From: Stramonita haemastoma
Taxonomy: Eukaryota > Mollusca > Gastropoda > Neogastropoda > Muricidae
Assembly (NCBI GenBank): GCA_030674155.1
Contig: CM060324.1
Span: 56,182,298-56,246,297 of the forward strand
DNA length: 64,000 nucleotides
Reading direction: 5' to 3'
Shown here: positions 45,890-57,984 of the stretch, one piece after another
How positions within the stretch are numbered: position 1 is the first letter of the stretch
Layout of the letters: every line of letters begins with the position of its first letter
Notes under the pieces: model-generated
What the model was told of the DNA's origin: nothing
What the model saw: only the letters and a program-made list of their open reading frames with translations
Database searches by the model: none
Translations under genes and position numbers: made by a program

Positions 45890-46592
45890 AGCTCAAGGAA
45901 GAACAACGCAGTAAAGGACAAATCAGTGAAAGACAATTCAATGAAGGATAAGTCTATGGAGGAGAATGAAAGAAAGCTCAATGAAGGACATCTCAATGAA
46001 GGACATCTCAATGAAGGACATCCCAATGAAGGTCATCTCAATGAAGGTCATCTTAATGAAGGTCATCTCAATGAAGGTCATCTCAATGAAGCACATCTCA
46101 ATGAAGGTCATCTCAATGAAGGACATCTCAATGAAGGTCATCTCAAAGAAGGACATCTCAATGAAGATCATCTCAATGAAGCACATCTCAATGAAGGTCA
46201 TCTCAATGAAGGACATCTCAATGAAGGTCATCTCAATGAAGCACATCTCAATGAAGGACATCTAAAAAAAGGACATCTTAATAAAGGACAGCTCAATGAA
46301 GTACAAGTTAATGAAGGTCAACTTAATGAAGGACAACTTAATGAAGGACAACTGAACAAAGGACAACTTGATGAAGGACATCTGAAAGGAGGACAACTAA
46401 GTGATGGTCATCTTAATGAAGGGCAACTCAATGATGGGCAACTCAATGATGGACAACTCAATGAAGGACAACTCAATGAAGGACAACTCAATGAAGGACA
46501 ACTCAATGAAGGACAACTCAATGAAGGACAATGAAGGACAACTCAATGAAGGACAATTAAGGACAACTCAATGAAGGACAACTCAATGAAGC
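45890..46592. repeat. 15-bp minisatellite, unit D
   Basis: Mixed units AAGGACATCTCAATG, AAGGTCATCTCAATG and AAGGACAACTCAATG; the plus strand is open over 217 codons because the period is a multiple of three. Confidence 0.92.
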
Positions 46593-46919
46593 CTCACTAT
46601 AAAACGCTGTTACGCTCTGAACCATTTTGTTGGGATGTCTGCGTCAGTGATGACCTGATAGCATCACTTATGCTCTCTATCAAACAGAATATCCCATGAA
46701 GTGGGAATATGGCTGCCTTAATGGTGAGGTACTTGGCAGCAGCCATACACACAAACTTCTCACCAGTGTGCACTTACAGCCTCTCAGTGGTTTGGAGGTG
46801 GGATGTGACACAGTGCATACTCTGGGTGAACCTTGGGGTCTTAGCCTAGGGAACACCCCAAAACAGCGATAGTGACCGCTGCTCTTAGCTAAGCGCTGGT
46901 GAATCACAGGTTATGGGAA

Positions 46920-47460
46920 TTGTATTGTTTTGTATTTCAGTGAATTGTATTGTACTGTATTGTATTGTATTGTATTGTATTGTATTGTATTGTATTGTAT
47001 TGTATTGTATTGTATTGCTTTGCATTGTATTGTATTGTATTGAATTGTATTGAATTGTTTTGGATACCACTTCGAGTCTCCTTAGAACTTTTTTTGCGTA
47101 AAATTCGGGTTACTCTCTCTGGGAAGAGCGTTTTGCTACAAGAGCAGGGTAACCTATTAAAAAAAATTCACTGTCTGCATATGTTTTTGTTTCCCTGTCA
47201 GAGATGATTTTCCTACAGAATTTTTCCGGGAACAACTGCCTTGTTCCCCATGGTTCTTTTACCTTTTCCATGCTTGTTGAATGCTGGACCTCAGTTTATC
47301 ATCTCACAGAAAGACTAGCACCCAGACTACTACTCACTGCCCAGTGGATGGGGGAAAAGTTTCAGGCACAAACAGGGATCAAACAATCACACACCTCATA
47401 CCTGGACTTTTCGATTTCTAGGAAGGTGGTGTGTTACCTCTAGATCACCGACAATATTTG
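46920..47460 (-). mobile_element. SINE family 2, full body with (CAATA)n tail, unit D
   Basis: Tail at 46920-47060, body to 47460 with CCCTGTCAGAGATG and the head TAGAGGTAACACACCACC. This is the parent form of the deleted copies in A, B and C. Confidence 0.7.
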
Positions 47461-47529
47461 AAAAGAAAACCTTAAAGTGAAAGCTGGACTGTAGCTATAC
47501 AATTTCTTCTTCTTATTTCTTATTAAATT

Positions 47530-47785
47530 ATCATTGATTATTTTATATCAAAGATGATGGAATAAGCACTCATGTGCTTTTTACATCCAGTCCCCGCATG
47601 TATGCAGTTTTGTAAATATCTGTTCCCACCGGCACACAATGGCCTACACTTACAAAAACCGGAACAGGATTTAACATGAGCGCAAGATGTTTTGCATGCG
47701 TTCACACATGGGGCCTCGGTTTATAGTCTCATCCGAAGGACTTTTGGGGAGAGTGGAGTCAGCACTGATGTTAACTCCAGCTTTT
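47530..47785 (-). mobile_element. SINE family 1, 5'-truncated
   Basis: Minus-strand body from GGAGTTAACATCAGTGCTG to a tail near 47540; the tRNA-like head is missing. Confidence 0.7.
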
Positions 47786-47864
47786 TATTATCATGTGATA
47801 CAACAAATTATTGCTGATATCTAGTAACTGCGGCTCATGCTTATTGTTACTCTGCTACTACAGA

Positions 47865-48110
47865 ATGTGATGGTGTTGTGACTGACAGTCACGTGCGTGT
47901 TGTCCCCCTGTTACTATGAAGTGTATTGGCTGTATGATTGACAGTCACGTGTGTTGTCCCCCTGTTACTATGGAGTGTATTGGCTGTATGATTGACAGTC
48001 ACGTGTGTGTTGTTCCCCCTGTTACTATGGAGTGTGCTGGCTGTATGATTGACAGTCACGTGTGTGTTGTCCCCCTTTAACTATGCAGTGTGATGGTGTT
48101 GTGATTCACA
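47865..48110. repeat. ~60-bp tandem repeat
   Basis: About four units with GTTACTATGGAGTGT and TGACAGTCACGTGTG; only about two are present in units A, B and C. Confidence 0.75.
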
Positions 48111-48224
48111 GTCTCAGCTACGTCAAAGCCTATTTGGTGAAACTTCCTTCAAACCTTTCAATCTTTTTCATGAACACTCTCCAAACTGAACTGAGGGTCG
48201 ATGCTTGTGAAAATATTCAGCTGG

Positions 48225-48440
48225 AGCAGCAGCAACAACACTGGCGGCTGCTGCAAGAACATCACCACCACAACAACAGCAGCAACACTCACAGATTTGG
48301 GATGTCACTGTTCTTGTTGCTCCTAATGTTCAGTATTCGTGTCCTGTGGCTGCTGTAACGGCATCACCACAACAACAACAGCAGCAACACTCACAGATTT
48401 GGGATGTCACTGTTCTTGTTGCTCCTAATGTTCAGTATTC
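48225..48440. repeat. ~102-bp tandem repeat, unit D
   Basis: About two copies downstream of exon b D1; an error-rich version lies at 49560-49780. Confidence 0.8.
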
Positions 48441-48508
48441 GTGTTCTGTCTTCATATTGTGTGGAGAAAACAGTGGCTGCTGTCTTGACAAAGAAAAGAG
48501 GTCTTTAC

Positions 48509-48633
48509 CTCCATTATAGATCTGCAGACTCTCGTACTGGCATTGTACAGTATCGTCCACATCCACGTCCTCCACATACAGCTGGATTCTCTTCCCTTGC
48601 TCTGCCGTCAGCGTCCAGGCACAGTTCTGATAT
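48509..48633 (-). CDS. CUB domain D, exon b (first copy, D1)
   Basis: This is the middle CUB exon of unit D. It has cysteine 2 in NCAW and cysteine 3 in QCQYES. The usual Asp three residues after cysteine 3 is Glu here, unlike Asp in copies A, B, C and E. The acceptor is a direct double: GATATCAG|ATATCAG, of which the upstream AG keeps the family phase. It abuts (TG)n. Donor GGAG|GTAAAG is followed in the intron by the ~102-bp repeat array. Confidence 0.8.
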
Positions 48634-48639
48634 CTGATA

Positions 48640-48641
<2 letters not shown>

Positions 48642-48723
<82 letters not shown>

Positions 48724-48745
48724 TACACACACACATACACATACA
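48642..48745. repeat. (CA)n at exon b D1 acceptor
   Basis: CA units with a short CCC interruption. Confidence 0.9.
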
Positions 48746-49422
48746 CAGTTCAGTTAATCAGTTACTCAATCAGCCTTGATCTCTATCCACCAATAAACAG
48801 AATGTAACATAATGGAGAAAACAGCGGTGGAAGGAAAGCGGTTCAGTGAACAAGAGATTCACAGACAGACATGTGTGGACCTGACACAGGCAAGACAGGT
48901 TGAACTACTCTCAAATGGCCCTCACACCTGGATCCTTAAAAATATGAGTCCCTTGAATAAAGATAGGAACAAGGAAGTACAGTAACCAGCGACAACTTCT
49001 TTCTCTACATGAAAATGATTTACCAAAGATTTCAACAAACGAAATGACAGCATTTGCAAAATCTCACCGTTGATGAAATCCAGAGCTCTAGCCGAAGAAC
49101 AAACAAACCAAACCCTAACCAAAGAAAGAAGGAAACAAAAGACCAAAAAATAGAAAGATCAAAAACCCTCTAGATGATTTCATCTTTTGAAGACAGCATT
49201 TTATGTCTTATTTGAAGTATGCACCATGCCTTTGGCCTGACCTGACTCGATTTTGTCTCCTTGTTGAACACTCCTCAAAGGTTAAGCAAGACACTTTTCC
49301 CAGTTTAAATGTGTCTATCCCATTTTGAGGTTTATTTGGGGGGGGGAGGCTACCAAATCTGCCTTTGGGAGATTATAATGGAATAAGGAAAACTATGCTA
49401 AGATACGTGTTGTAAAAACAAA

Positions 49423-49522
49423 NNNNNNNNNNNNNNNNNNNNNNNNNNNNNNNNNNNNNNNNNNNNNNNNNNNNNNNNNNNNNNNNNNNNNNNNNNNNNN
49501 NNNNNNNNNNNNNNNNNNNNNN
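49423..49522. other. Assembly gap, 100 N
   Basis: Exactly 100 N, the usual placeholder for unknown gap size. Confidence 0.99.
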
Positions 49523-49846
49523 TCCCTCCAAACTAAACTGAGGTCGACTTGTAAAAATATTCACTGGAGCAGCACAACAACACGGGGGCTGCTGCAAGAA
49601 CACACCACCAACAAAAACACACAACATCACAGTTTTTTGGGAAATGTCACGTTCTTGTTGCTCCTTTTTCATATTCGTGTCCTTGGGGCTGCGTAAGGGC
49701 ATCACCACAACAACAACACAGAAACACTCACAAAATTTGGGATGTCACTTTTTTCTTTTGCCCAAATTTTTCATATTCGTGTTCTGTCTTCATATTGTGT
49801 GGAGAAAACAGTGGCTGCTGTCTTGACAAAGAAAAGAGGTCTTTAC

Positions 49847-49971
49847 CTCCATTATAGATCTGCAGACTCTCGTACTGGCATTGTACAGTATCGTCCACAT
49901 CCACGTCCTCCACATACAGCTGGATTCTCTTCCCTTGCTCTGCCGTCAGCGTCCAGGCACAGTTCTGATAT
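49847..49971 (-). CDS. CUB domain D, exon b (second copy, D2)
   Basis: This 125-nt exon appears identical to D1 at 48509. It encodes NCAW (cysteine 2), GKRIQLYVEDVDVDD, QCQYESLQIYNG (cysteine 3) and ends in phase 1 before GTAAAG. Two exon b copies in a row cannot both be used: the exon is 125 nt with unequal end phases, so including both would shift the frame. The copy sits next to a 100-N gap and error-like sequence, so either D1 or D2 is probably an assembly duplicate. Confidence 0.6.
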
Positions 49972-49982
49972 CTGATATCACA

Positions 49983-49983
<1 letters not shown>

Positions 49984-50062
<79 letters not shown>
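49984..50062. repeat. (CA)n at exon b D2 acceptor
   Basis: Pure CA, about 39 units. Confidence 0.9.
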
Positions 50063-50065
<3 letters not shown>

Positions 50066-50763
50066 TACACACACACATACACATACACAGTTCAGTTAAT
50101 CAGTTACTCAATCAGCCTTGATCTCTATCCACCAATAAACAGAATGTAACATAATGGAGAAAACAGCGGTGGAAGGAAAGCGGTTCAGTGAACAAGAGAT
50201 TCACAGACAGACATGTGTGGACCTGACACAGGCAAGACAGGTTGAACTACTCTCAAATGGCCCTCACACCTGGATCCTTAAAAATATGAGTCCCTTGAAT
50301 AAAGATAGGAACAAGGAAGTACAGTAACCAGCGACAACTTCTTTCTCTACATGAAAATGATTTACCAAAGATTTCAACAAACGAAATGACAGCATTTGCA
50401 AAATCTCACCGTTGATGAAATCCAGAGCTCTAGCCGAAGAACAAACAAACCAAACCCTAACCAAAGAAAGAAGGAAACAAAAGACCAAAAAATAGAAAGA
50501 TCAAAAACCCTCTAGATGATTTCATCTTTTGAAGACAGCATTTTATGTCTTATTTGAAGTATGCACCATGCCTTTGGCCTGACCTGACTCGATTTTGTCT
50601 CCTTGTTGAACACTCCTCAAAGGTTAAGCAAGACACTTTTCCCAGTTTAAATGTGTCTATCCCATTTTGAGGTTTATTTGGGGGGGGGAGGCTACCAAAT
50701 CTGCCTTTGGGAGATTATAATGGAATAAGGAAAACTATGCTAAGATACGTGTTGTAAAAACAA

Positions 50764-52055
50764 ACAGAAGAAAACAAAGTCCCGCGGATCTGTGTCCTTT
50801 GCGTTTGGGGATCCTTTGAACAGAATGCAAGAGAAGTCACTCAGTGTGTACCCAGCCCTGTGGTCAGTCAGAGCAGATAAACTCAGTCATTGCCAGACAC
50901 TTCAAGTGCTGACACTGGGAGAACATTTGACAAAAACCCACCCTAAAATGCACTTTGCTTAGATCTCAGAAGAGATACAAGTCCCCGCTTGACCAACTAA
51001 CAAATAATCATTAAACTTAATTATTGAGACTATGAGGAGGTAGAGACTGAGGAAACATGTGCAAGCAGCCTGTTACAACTTAGTTATTATAAATATGACT
51101 TATCAAACATCAAAAGCAACAATGACAAAACCCCCCAAACACAATCTACTAGGAGTCAATGCCTTTCAATGTCAGCAGTGTGATAATTTTCATGATATTT
51201 AGTAGAAGCAAACAGTCATCGGTACAGTTTTATTTAGACATGGACAAACATTCAAACTTCAACAGATTAACCTAAAATAACTTGTACTCAAATATCCTCA
51301 TTCCTGAAGAACAAACATGGCTACTTTATAAAATATGGCGCAGAGGAACAGTCATACACATAAAATTTCACCCTTGGTAAACCTCAAAGCACTAAGTGAT
51401 CAGCTAGAAATGGTAAAATTAACATAGAAAATCTGGGACAACCTCTGATCACAACAGGAAGTGTTCACCTGTGAAGCGCCTAGTGTGTGAACAAGACGTT
51501 TTCAAACTTCAGACCACGTGCATTTGGATACAGGGCTATGGATGCAGTTTCTGCTTTCCGTTTCAGTGCTCTGTTTAGCCAAGGTGTTAAAGGCATGACA
51601 GAGGTGTATGAAGGCCAAATTGCGCTCTGAGGCACACACACACACACACACACGTGTTTTGTTTTTTCTTTTTTAAACACACTGGGCAACAAAGGAACAC
51701 TGTGAAAATTAATAATCACAGAGTTCTAGATCTGATGGAAAAATATGCGGCTCATATTTCTCACTGAGGAAAATCACAAACATTGCTTTCACTCTTAAAT
51801 CTTGTACATTCAAAATGTAGCTGTCAGCATTTATCAAGAAAATAAAATTTTAATTGAAGGAGCAGACGTGCAGCTGATCTCACATAAGGGGCAAGCAGAG
51901 CTAGGCACAGTCTCTGTCTCTCACTTGGACAAGCCACGTCTACTCTTGCCTCTGGGACTCCATCTCCAGCATCGGAAACTATGGCTTTAAGAAGTTATAA
52001 GAGTGAAGAATGTCGTCCACACACAGGGAGCTTTCCACACAGGCTATGCCGCTCC
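50764..52055. other. Intron, unit D, no gene seen
   Basis: The first 350 bases are shared with unit C. The rest is unique AT-rich sequence with a short CA run at 51632-51652. Short ORFs lack recognisable motifs. Confidence 0.5.
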
Positions 52056-52059
52056 TACC

Positions 52060-53190
52060 ATAAAGCAGATGCTGAATTACTGCACAACAGCCCAGTGCTG
52101 AATTACTGCACTACAGCCCAGTGCTGAATTACTGCACTACAGCCCAGTGCTGAATTACTGCACAACAGCCCAGTGCTGAATTGCTGCACTACAGCCCAGT
52201 GCTGAATTACTGCACAACAGCCCAGTGCTGAATTGCTGCACTACAGCCCAGTGCTGAATTACTGCACAACAGCCCAGTGCTGAATTGCTGCACTACAGCC
52301 CAGTGCTGAATTACTGCACTACAGCCCAGTGCTGAATTGCTGCACTACAGCCCAGTGCTGAATTGCTGCACTACAGCCCAGTGCTGAATTACTGCACTAC
52401 AGCCCAGTGCTGAATTACTGCACAACAGCCCAGTGCTGAATTGCTGCACTACAGCCCAGTGCTGAATTGCTGCACTACAGCCCAGTGCTGATTTGCTGCA
52501 CTACAGCCCAGTGCTGATTTGCTGCACTACAGCCCAGTGCTGAATTGCTGCACTACAGCCCAGTGCTGAATTGCTGCACTACAGCCCAGTGCTGAATTGC
52601 TGCACTACAGCCCAGTGCTGAATTGCTGCACTACAGCCCAGTGCTGAATTGCTGCACTACAGCCCAGTGCTGAATTGCTGCACTACAGCCCAGTGCTGAA
52701 TTGCTGCACTACAGCCCAGTGCTGAATTGCTGCACTACAGCCCAGTGCTGATTTGCTGCACTACAGCCCAGTGCTGAATTGCTGCACTACAGTCCAGTGC
52801 TGATTTGCTGCACTACAGCCCAGTGCTGAATTGCTGCACTACAGCCCAGTGCTGAATTGCTGCACTACAGCCCAGTGCTGAATTGCTGCACTACAGCCCA
52901 GTGCTGAATTGCTGCACTACAGCCCAGTGCTGAATTGCTGCACTACAGCCCAGTGCTGAATTGCTGCACTACAGCCCAGTGCTGAATTGCTGCACTACAG
53001 CCCAGTGCTGAATTGCTGCACTACAGCCCAGTGCTGAATTGCTGCACTACAGCCCAGTGCTGAATTGCTGCACTACAGCCCAGTGCTGAATTACTGCACT
53101 ACAGCCCAGTGCTGAATTACTGCACTACAGTCCAGTGCTGAATTACTGCACTACAGCCCAGTGCTGAATTACTGCACTACAGCCCAGTGC
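52060..53190. repeat. 26-bp minisatellite, about 43 copies
   Basis: Unit core CTGCACTACAGCCCAGTG followed by CTGAATTG. The outer copies carry ATTACTG, the inner ones ATTGCTG, so the array expanded from the middle. Found in unit D only. Confidence 0.95.
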
Positions 53191-53374
53191 ATGCTGCTGA
53201 AGTGGGGGGAGGGGGGGGGGGTGTCAGTGTTGCAGGCAGTTTCGTGCTGCTACAACATGGATATGCATTTCAGAGTCTTCAACGCACATGCTTCATCTTC
53301 TGCATGCCTGTGCAATTACGCTGCATGGAGTGAGGCACTGGCAGGTCTGCCTACATGACATGATATGACATGGA

Positions 53375-53394
<20 letters not shown>

Positions 53395-53405
<11 letters not shown>

Positions 53406-53835
53406 TTTTATTTTATATTCCTTTATGCCACAACAGATTTCTCAGCATGAAATTTGGACTGCTCTCCCCGTGGAGAGAATTGTCACCTCAAGTGCAGCAC
53501 CACCCATTACTTTTTTTCTTTTTCCTGTCTGCAACTGTATTTGTTTCCCTATCAGAGTGGGTTGTTTTTTTTTAACAGAATTTTGCCGGGGACAACCGTC
53601 TTGTTGCTGTGGGTTCTTTTTACGTGCGCTGAATAATGAAGTGTAACATACGGGAACTCATTTATCGTTTTAAAGAAAAGATTAGCACCCAGACCACCAC
53701 TCATGGTCTAATGGATGGGAGAAAAGTTTGGGGCCCAAGCGGGATTCGAACCATGTCACACTTCAACCCAGACTTTTTGCTTTCTAGACAGGCACGTTGC
53801 CTCTAGACTACCAATCCACCCTTACCCCACAAGTA
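53395..53835 (-). mobile_element. SINE family 2, near full-length
   Basis: Head near 53815 (GGTAGTCTAGAGGCAACG), B-box-like GGTTCGAATCCCGC near 53740 and a body as at 42290; a 30-base C run sits at its tail side (53380-53405). Confidence 0.72.
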
Positions 53836-53849
53836 GCATGATGACACAG

Positions 53850-54000
53850 AAATGTACGACTGGAAGACTGATCATGCAGGACTACGCCCCTGGTAGGAGC
53901 CGGCCGGAGTCCGAAAAAGCCCTATGGCTCTTGTGGGAATCGAACCCGCGACCTTCCAGTCCGAAATCTAAGGCACTAACCACTGCGCTATGGAGGCTGG
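53850..54000 (-). mobile_element. tRNA-derived SINE head
   Basis: Minus-strand CCATAGCGCAGTGGTTAG (A-box) and GCGGGTTCGATTCCC (B-box). The acceptor stem does not pair, so it is not a working tRNA gene. Confidence 0.7.
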
Positions 54001-54022
54001 TATTATTAATATTGTTACTTAC

Positions 54023-54119
54023 TTCGTGTAGTTATTCGGGTAGTTGCCAGATGTCAGCGTTTTGTTGCGGCCCTGTTCCGCTGTCAGCTGGCCTATCAGT
54101 GGACATGCCATTCCGCTAC
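54023..54119 (-). CDS. CUB domain D, exon a
   Basis: This 97-nt exon starts a CUB domain: SGMACPL (cysteine 1), QLTAEQGRNKTLTS with an N-K-T sequon, then GNYPNNYT. The acceptor TGTTTCAG|GT at 54120 is formed by the last degenerate unit of the 33-bp minisatellite. The donor is GAA|GTAAGT. Length and phases match the B and C copies. A tRNA-derived SINE lies 20-170 bases downstream in the intron, a short distance for a normal splice donor. Confidence 0.85.
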
Positions 54120-54830
54120 CTGAAACATCAGTATCTGTGACATGTCTGTTTCAGTAAACAGCAGTATCTGTCACATGTCTGTTTCAGTAAACAGCAGTAT
54201 CTGTCACATGTCTGTTTCAGTAAACAGCAGTATCTGTGACATGTCTGTTTCAGTAAACATCCGTAACAGGGACATGTCTGTTTCAGTAAACATCACTATC
54301 AGTAATATGTCTGTTTCAGTAAACATCAATATCTGGGACATGTCTGTTTCAGTTAACAGCGGCATCAGTGACATATCTGGTTTCAGTAAACATCAGTATC
54401 AGTGACATGTCTGGTTTTAGTAAACATCGGCATCAGTGACATGTCTGGTTTCAGTAAACATCGGCATCAGTGACATGTCTGTTTGAAAAAACATCGGCAT
54501 CAGTGACATGTCTGTTTGAGTAAACATCGGCATCAGTGACATGTCTGTTTGAATAAACATCGGCATCAGTGACATGTCTGAATAAACATCGGCATCAGTG
54601 ACATGTCTGTTTCAGTAAACATCAGTATCTGTGACATGTCTGTTTGAATAAACATCGGCATCAGTGACATGTCTGTTTGAATAAACATCGGCATCAGTGA
54701 CATGTCTGTTTGAATAAACAGCGGCATCAGTGACATGTCTGTTTGAGTAAAGATCGGTATCAGTGACATGTTTCTTTCAGTAAACAGTGACATATCGTTT
54801 TTGAGCAAACATTGGCATCAGTATGATAGA
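54120..54830. repeat. 33-bp minisatellite, unit D, degenerate
   Basis: First copies match the A-C unit; later ones become CATCGGCATCAGTGACATG with TGTTTGAATAAA, an older state. Confidence 0.9.
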
Positions 54831-54834
54831 CCTG

Positions 54835-55065
54835 ATGACGGTTTATTGTACGCAAAAGAGGAGCAATATAAAGAGTGAAAAGAACAGAGCTCAGTACTGA
54901 TCCTTGTGGGACACCACATTCCATTTTGACAGGTTGTGATTGACTGTTGTTTATAACAGCTGTCAGAAAGTGGTGTGTAAGATGTAAGGCAAACCAATCT
55001 GAGGGCAGTGCCATTAATACCAAACGGTTTTTGCAGGTGGGAAATTGAAGCAATCCATATGGATA
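54835..55065 (-). pseudogene. LINE reverse transcriptase fragment
   Basis: Minus strand reads CGVPQGSVLSSVLFTLYIAPL, the RT motif 4 region of Jockey/CR1-like elements; only this piece remains. Confidence 0.7.
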
Positions 55066-55103
55066 TGTAACATACAAGTCAAACGAACTGAAAAAATATT
55101 TTT

Positions 55104-55104
<1 letters not shown>

Positions 55105-55148
<44 letters not shown>
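55105..55148. repeat. (CA)n microsatellite
   Basis: About 20 CA units between the LINE piece and exon c of E. Confidence 0.85.
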
Positions 55149-55150
<2 letters not shown>

Positions 55151-55380
55151 CGCCACGATGTATACTTAGAGGAGACATGAGTGGTCTAGGGCGTCAAAGG
55201 CTGCTGACATGTCAAAAAGAGTAAGCTGGGACATAATTATTTCCTAAATTTTAATGACAAGCACGTAAAAGATTATTTAATTAACGGGCGGACTGCAGTT
55301 CATCAGGATGGTTTGGGATGGTTTTGTTCATCATTCAAAGATGACTAGAACCATTCCAAAAATGGTGGTCAGCTTTTTAC

Positions 55381-55575
55381 CATGGCTACTGGTGGTAGTG
55401 CGGGTTGTGGTCGTGCTTAAGCTTGACACAGCTGTGAACATCACTTTGAATCCTTTGCCATTGATAGATCCATCAGAGATAAACTGGATGTACATCTGCC
55501 GGCCGGTGCTGGAGTACTGAGGCTCGAAGTCACTGCCGCATAATCTGGCCAGGAGGTTGTCATCCCCGGGTTGTC
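55381..55575 (-). CDS. CUB domain E, exon c with Thr/Ser linker
   Basis: This 195-nt exon encodes the C-terminal part of a CUB domain. It reads GQPGDDNLLARLCG (cysteine 4), SSTGRQMYIQFISDG with the Ser-Asp pair often used for calcium binding, and NGKGFKVMFTAV, then a linker rich in threonine and serine (STTTTRTTTSSHG) likely to be O-glycosylated. The acceptor is GGTTTCAG and the donor is CATG|GTAAAA, in phase 1. A shortened relative of the end of this exon is found as a vestige in units C, B and A (44389, 34952, 19308), so this copy lies at the old duplication boundary. Confidence 0.88.
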
Positions 55576-55734
55576 CTGAAACCACACAACAGGGACTAGA
55601 CACAGTGCAGAAACCACTCTTGTGATCATTTGAAAGTAAAGCGCCAAATCCTAATTAACGTTGAATCGTTGAGAATCTTGTTATATTTGAGGGTCTTTTT
55701 TTTTTACCAGTCTCTAATAAAAGGTACATATAGG

Positions 55735-56000
55735 CAGGCGCGAGCACGAACACACTCACACACGCACGCACGCACGCACGCACGCACGCACATGCACACA
55801 CACACACTTCAGACTCTACTTCTCCTGAAAGTCCTTCAGATGAGACTATAAACCAAGGCCCCCATGTACGAACGCACGCAGAAGTTCTTGCATACACACC
55901 ATTGGGCATAACCCGTTGTACCTTCCGAAAGAACATATCACTACAGGCTGGTAGGGACGGATGACAAAGTGTTAAAGAATGCACGCACACTGTGTGCTAA
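55735..56000 (+). mobile_element. SINE family 1 tail with (CACG)n start
   Basis: From CTTCAGATGAGACTATAAACC to GGGACGGATGACAAAG; the head is missing and a CA/CACG microsatellite precedes it. Confidence 0.6.
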
Positions 56001-56014
56001 TACATCATCCCCGA

Positions 56015-56235
56015 AGTCAAAATATAGCTTCCTTTGGTAAAGGTAGGTAAAGGTGTTTCAATATCCTATGTGGTTGTTTTGGGAGCGAGATGTCAGAGAC
56101 CTCAGCCTCTCCAGGGTTCAGCTCTCTCACTGCTTTACCTTCCCTGTCCCAAAAGAGGGCAAGTACCCATTTACAGCTGGGTGAACTGGGGACTGTTTTG
56201 AAGCCAACCTTAGCTTGGGGAAAGCGAGTGCTCTG
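56015..56235 (-). mobile_element. tRNA-5S composite SINE, partial
   Basis: Minus strand from AGAGCACTCGCTTTCCCC through ACCCAGCTGTAAATGGGTAC to AACACCTTTACC; the 5S-like middle is deleted. Same family as 58613. Confidence 0.65.
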
Positions 56236-56261
56236 AAATGGTGAGCAAATCATCAACATCA

Positions 56262-57165
56262 TCTTGATCACCACCACCATCATCATCTTCCCAACAATCA
56301 TCATCGCCACCATCATTAACACCACCACCATCATCACCCCTACCATCATCACCACTACCACCACCATCACCACCACTATCATCACCACAAACACCATCAC
56401 CCCCATCATCATCATTATCATCATCATAACCATCATTATCGCGTCACCATCATTAACACCACCCTCATTATCATCACCATCATCATTACCACCATCATCA
56501 TCACCCTCATCATCATCATAATCATCACCACCACCACCCTCACCCTCACTACCACCACCACTACCACCCTCACCACCACCACCACCCTTACCACCACCAC
56601 CACCACCCTTACCACCACCACCACCCTTACCACCACCACCACCCTCACCACCACCACCATCACCACCACCCTCGCCACCACCATCACCCTCACCACCACC
56701 CTCACCACCACCACCCTCACCACCACCCTCACCACCACCACCAACCTCACCACCACCACCACCACCCTCACCACCACCACCAACCTCACCACCACCCTCA
56801 CCACCACCACCTTCACCACCACCCTCACCACCACTACCACCTTCACCACCACCACCTCCCTCACCACCACCACCCTCACCACCACCGACCTCACCACCAC
56901 CACCACCATCACCACCACCCAGACCCTCACCACCACCCTCACCACCACCACCCTCACCACCACCACCCTCACCACCACCACCCTTACCACCACCACCCTC
57001 TCCACCACCACCACCCTCACCACCACCTTCACCACCACCCTCACAACCACCACCGACCTCACCACCACCACCACCCTCACCACCACCACCAACCTCACCA
57101 CCTCCACCCTCACCACCACCGACCTCACCACCACTACCACCACCCTCTCCCCCCCCCCTCTCCCC
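56262..57165. repeat. (CCA/TCA)n simple repeat, 0.9 kb
   Basis: ATC-rich at the low end, CACCACCACCCT-rich at the high end, in the intron between exons b and c of E. It gives long spurious frames on the minus strand. Confidence 0.92.
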
Positions 57166-57220
57166 CCACAAACAAGGCCAGTATGTGGGAAAGTCAGGCA
57201 GGCGATGAGAACTGACTGAC

Positions 57221-57345
57221 CTCCATCATAAAAAAGCAGAGCGTCAAGCGAGCAGTGATGGGAGGCTTCCAGCCTCATGTCCAACACGTACAGGACAACT
57301 CTCTGCCCCGCCTGAGCCCTCACATGCCAGCTGCAGTTCTTGTTG
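57221..57345 (-). CDS. CUB domain E, exon b
   Basis: This 125-nt exon encodes the middle of the CUB domain. It contains NCSWHV (cysteine 2), AGQRVVLYVLDMRLE, HHCSLDALLFYDG (cysteine 3 with the Cys-x-x-Asp acidic position) and ends in GG with one spare base before the donor GTCAGT. The acceptor GACAACAG sits directly against several hundred bases of (TG)n, with no ordinary pyrimidine tract. Phases fit exon a E above and exon c E below. Together the three exons encode 141 residues with the four expected cysteines. Confidence 0.88.
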
Positions 57346-57351
57346 CTGTTG

Positions 57352-57820
<469 letters not shown>

Positions 57821-57984
57821 GTACATGCGCAATATTCCTTCTGTTAATTTTCCTCATTCTGTTTGTTAATTTCAAAGGATCACCTCTACAAGACAAAAGC
57901 TGTATAAAAAAAAAAAAAAGGATCAATCCAATTTCACTGACATCATCTGAGTGTTTGTGTCATTTGTATATTCTAAAAGTAGTC

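Larger units (their letters stand above)
49523..50763. repeat. Probable false duplication after the gap
   Basis: 49785-50763 repeats 48446-49422 almost without change except CA length. 49523-49780 matches 48176-48440 but with many single-base losses, as in an uncorrected read. Confidence 0.7.

Noticed and set aside
53850..54000. Functional tRNA gene
   Set aside because: A- and B-boxes are present, but the acceptor and T stems do not pair properly and a SINE body follows. The same holds at 11549, 17490, 33591, 58223 and 60485.
56017..57171. 384-residue Gly/Glu-rich minus-strand ORF
   Set aside because: A pure CCA/TCA simple repeat; other frames of the same stretch are also open, and it lies in an intron.
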